A stretch of DNA of 64,000 nucleotides from Bacteroidales bacterium (lineage in GTDB: Bacteria > Bacteroidota > Bacteroidia > Bacteroidales > JAADGE01). The stretch spans positions 1 to 64,000 of the forward strand of contig JAIORQ010000024.1 in NCBI GenBank assembly GCA_021108035.1, written 5' to 3'. Below the pieces are notes generated by a model. That model was not told where the DNA came from and did not search any database. It worked only from the letters and a program-made list of their open reading frames with translations. How positions within the stretch are numbered: position 1 is the first letter of the stretch; the number at the start of each line of letters is the position of its first letter. Below are positions 61,400 through 64,000 of this stretch, in pieces. A program made the position numbers and the translations under genes.

Positions 61400-64000
61400 T
61401 TAAATTAATACTCTATGTTTAGTATGCTCGTTTAATACGGCATACTCTTTAGCTTGATGCATAAATGCTTGTAATCTGACTTCAATTCCTGAATCATCTT
61501 GACCGTCATAAGCTATGTTTTCCCATGGTATATTATTGTGATCTTTTCGGAATTTTGGTGATACAGATGTGATCAATGTTCCGGGCATACAGGTAAACGG
61601 AAGTATATGTACAATCCCGGAAATTCCTTTTTTCGACAATTCGGCAACAGCACCAAAAGTAATAGCCGGATCTCCGTCATAATCTTTATGAACATAAGGA
61701 TTACAAGAAACTAACATTTGATCTACCGAAACTTCTTTTTCTATATCTATCATATTACCAACTGCTTTATGTAATTTATGAGCAGAAGCATTTTGAACAT
61801 ATTTAGTTATCTTCGATTTAATAACTCCCTTATAATCACCTTTCCAAAGGCTGTCTCTGGTATATCTGTATGTTGAATAGATCAACCACTCAGAAAATGG
61901 TGCAATTAGGGTTTCTGCTCCTAACTTTTCCAATCTGTCAACTAAATAACTGCTGCAATGCGGATTATCTCTCATAAATATTTCGCCGACAATCGCAATG
62001 ACCGGTTTTCTGATACCGTTTACTCTTTTAATATTCCTGAAAGCTTCCGAACTTGCTTTTAAAACTGCATCAAGATCTTTTCCTCCGGTTTCAACAGAAG
62101 CCACAATGTTATCAAGACATACTTTATACACTTTATTGGTCTCACCTTTCACTAATTCATAAGGTCTTGTTTCTTGTTTCATTTTTCTTAAAATATCTAC
62201 TGCAACCGATCCTCTCCAAACCAACAAAGTAAACTTACTGCCTTTTCCTCCGGATAAATCTTCATATGCATTATCATTACTTGGTGAGATAAATTGTACA
62301 TCTTGATATCCCAGACGGTTAAATACTAATTTTTGAAGTTTGTTATATTGTCCGAAACGACAAGGGCCGTTATGATCCGGCATAAAAAAACTGATCTTTT
62401 TCGAATCAACACCGGTATCTTCCATTTTTTTCAAAAAACTGCCCAATGTACAGATCATAGGGAAACATTCATTTGAAGAGGTATATTTCCTGCCCAATTC
62501 AATGTCTCTTTCATTCTGCATCGGTAAAACATACGATTCCGTACCGAAATGCCTTACTGCAGCAGCAACAGCATAAGCTGCATCACACATATAAGGAAAA
62601 TAAAGAACTCTGTCTTTCATAACTGAAGCAGAAACTTCACCCGGACGATAAATTTTTTCTTCTTCTTTCTTAACTTTTTTAGACCCTCTTAAACTATCAA
62701 GAAATGCTTCAAACCTTGTTATCATTCCCGCATCTGCACTATGTTCGTCAATTTCCAGATGCAAATATGGTTTGCCCTTCATCTCTTCCCTGACAAAATG
62801 AGTCAGGAATGAATCAGGCCCGCATCTGAAATTACCGAGATAAACGACATCTAATTTCGGATTCTTTTTGACATATTTAACCGCAGAAATGATCTTTTGT
62901 CCGTTTGGCCAATACATCATATTATAATCATTAAAGACGTTCGCTTCACTCATCGGTAAAAAGTCAATCGGAATGGGTAAAACATTTTGATTGATCAATT
63001 TATCAACAACACTCAAATTAAGTTCAGGGTCACCGGTATTATACGGACGACCCAAGATGACCATTGATTCTTTATCATCCGGTAAATCAGACAATACTTC
63101 TTGTCCTCTCTTTTGAACTGCCGTTTCAAATGCTGTTTGTGCTTCATCTGCCTTTTTTATTGCTTTAACTGTTCTTGATTTGGAGATATTAAACATTTTT
63201 GACATGAAACCGGATAGTTCCTTATTTAATACCCTGCCGAAATATCTGAAATGTAAAGTCGGTATCAATAATTTATCAATATCTTTTTGATCTTTCAGTG
63301 CAGCTTTGATCATGAAAGCGTATGATTGCACCCAAGGGCAGTTACAATTATTGGTAGGATTATCTTTTTCGGCTTTAGCATTAACAATAAACGGTGTAAA
63401 AATATAATCAACTTTTTTTTCGAGCAGATTTAATACATGTCCGTGCATTAGTTCAACCGGTAAACATGTTTCAGCTATCAATATTTCAAAAGATTTAATC
63501 AGCATATGATGATCAGACGGGTCAGACAATACAACTTGAAACCCCAATTCTTCAAAATAGGTTCTCCAAAACGGAAACTGTTGATAATAAACCGCTAAAG
63601 CTCTGGGTATTCCTATTGTAATTTTACCGTTCTTTTCTTCTTCCTTATAATCACCGTTTAAAAGTTCCAATCTTTCATTAAACAAATTTGGAATTCCTTC
63701 ACCTTTACCTTTACGTTCTTCAATCTCATATTTTTCACATCTGCCTCCATAGAATAGAGCTTTGCTTTCCCCTTCAATTCTAACTCGCCTAATCTCGCAT
63801 TGATTTGAACATGATTTGCATGTAAATCGATCAACTGTATATGGTATTTTACTGATGTCAAATCCTTTGAATCTCGTTTGTTTTCCGTTATTTTTCAATT
63901 CCTCTCTTGCTAATATAGCAGCACCAATGGCTCCGGTAACATCAAAATGGGGAGGAACGGTAATTTGTTTACCGGTTACTTTTTCAAATGCAGCAACCAC
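61400..64000 (-). CDS. Acyl-CoA dehydratase activase-related protein (BadF/HgdC-HgdB type), 5' part outside window
   Basis: The frame is open at the window edge, leaving 866 C-terminal residues. It begins with the end of a BadF/BadG-type ATPase activase (VTGKQITVPPHFDVTGAIGA), then a cysteine cluster CKSCSNQCEIRRV. DUF2229/HgdB-like domains follow (ITIGIPRALAVYYQQFPFWR, AETCLPVELMHGH, NNCNCPWVQSY, SSNECFPMICTLGS, GPCRFGQYNKLQ, SCNPYVHKDYDGDP). The whole family is about 1,400 aa and resembles the activator and 2-hydroxyacyl-CoA dehydratase fused in one chain, with Fe-S ligands as radical-type enzymes need. Typical of strict anaerobes; the substrate is unknown. Confidence 0.88.
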   Translation of the reverse strand: MVAAFEKVTGKQITVPPHFDVTGAIGAAILAREELKNNGKQTRFKGFDISKIPYTVDRFTCKSCSNQCEIRRVRIEGESKALFYGGRCEKYEIEERKGKGEGIPNLFNERLELLNGDYKEEEKNGKITIGIPRALAVYYQQFPFWRTYFEELGFQVVLSDPSDHHMLIKSFEILIAETCLPVELMHGHVLNLLEKKVDYIFTPFIVNAKAEKDNPTNNCNCPWVQSYAFMIKAALKDQKDIDKLLIPTLHFRYFGRVLNKELSGFMSKMFNISKSRTVKAIKKADEAQTAFETAVQKRGQEVLSDLPDDKESMVILGRPYNTGDPELNLSVVDKLINQNVLPIPIDFLPMSEANVFNDYNMMYWPNGQKIISAVKYVKKNPKLDVVYLGNFRCGPDSFLTHFVREEMKGKPYLHLEIDEHSADAGMITRFEAFLDSLRGSKKVKKEEEKIYRPGEVSASVMKDRVLYFPYMCDAAYAVAAAVRHFGTESYVLPMQNERDIELGRKYTSSNECFPMICTLGSFLKKMEDTGVDSKKISFFMPDHNGPCRFGQYNKLQKLVFNRLGYQDVQFISPSNDNAYEDLSGGKGSKFTLLVWRGSVAVDILRKMKQETRPYELVKGETNKVYKVCLDNIVASVETGGKDLDAVLKASSEAFRNIKRVNGIRKPVIAIVGEIFMRDNPHCSSYLVDRLEKLGAETLIAPFSEWLIYSTYRYTRDSLWKGDYKGVIKSKITKYVQNASAHKLHKAVGNMIDIEKEVSVDQMLVSCNPYVHKDYDGDPAITFGAVAELSKKGISGIVHILPFTCMPGTLITSVSPKFRKDHNNIPWENIAYDGQDDSGIEVRLQAFMHQAKEYAVLNEHTKHRVLI

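Overview
The window is AT-rich DNA from a member of the Bacteroidota. Four things support this: TTG-N19-TAnnTTTG promoters (48765-48794 and 48962-48991), a type IX secretion (PorSS) sorting domain on a secreted protein, a str/S10/spc/alpha ribosomal run ending in rpoA-rplQ, and a zinc-less L36. Pyruvate phosphate dikinase and a 2-hydroxyacyl-CoA dehydratase activase-type protein hint at an anaerobic, Bacteroidales/Marinilabiliales-like lifestyle. No tRNA, rRNA or CRISPR array was recognised.

Layout. (1) 0.1-13.7 kb: an accessory island with nine genes all on the minus strand. In transcription order they are an N-acetylmuramoyl-L-alanine amidase, a five-TM membrane protein with an internal duplication, a cytoplasmic subtilase with an SH3-like N-terminus, an 803-aa exported protein with a barrel-like C-terminus, a patatin, a PHP-ATPase of the TrlF type, an alpha/beta hydrolase, a small secreted protein and an amidohydrolase. 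The membrane protein, subtilase and 803-aa genes overlap by 1 and 4 bases and look like one translationally coupled unit. The spacers carry palindromic repeats. This is the best candidate for an undescribed system. (2) 14.2-17.3 kb, plus strand: a lipoprotein, a secreted protein and a hybrid histidine-kinase-like protein whose H-box His is Tyr while its receiver is intact. (3) 17.3-22.9 kb: a GIY-YIG fragment, a secreted protein with GIGTT-type repeats, an alpha/beta-hydrolase remnant and ppdK. (4) 23.1-28.5 kb: a signalling island with two SpoIIE-type phosphatases, a SiaC-like phosphoprotein and two roadblock-like proteins. (5) 28.6-31.3 kb: a glycosyltransferase and a PorSS-sorted protein. 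(6) 31.5-48.7 kb: the uninterrupted minus-strand run from rpsL to rplQ, including fusA, secY, infA, rpmJ and rpoA. (7) 49.0-64.0 kb: an EF-G paralogue lacking the catalytic His, a PIN toxin-antitoxin pair, an LptF/LptG-type permease, enolase, a two-component system, tgt, a rhomboid protease, a tandem pair of nearly identical outer-membrane proteins, and the 3' part of a very large dehydratase-activase protein.

How the genes work together. The ribosomal run and the EF-G paralogue are divergently transcribed from a shared 300-bp region with two good promoters, which puts translation capacity and an alternative translocase side by side. The SpoIIE/SiaC genes fit partner-switch signalling, but no cognate SiaB-type kinase is visible. 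Dispersed mobile-type repeats include a ~130-bp MITE-like element at 31296 and again at 59345, a 193-bp inverted-repeat element at 1939, and several short palindromes. They fall in spacers and mark the accessory parts of the window.
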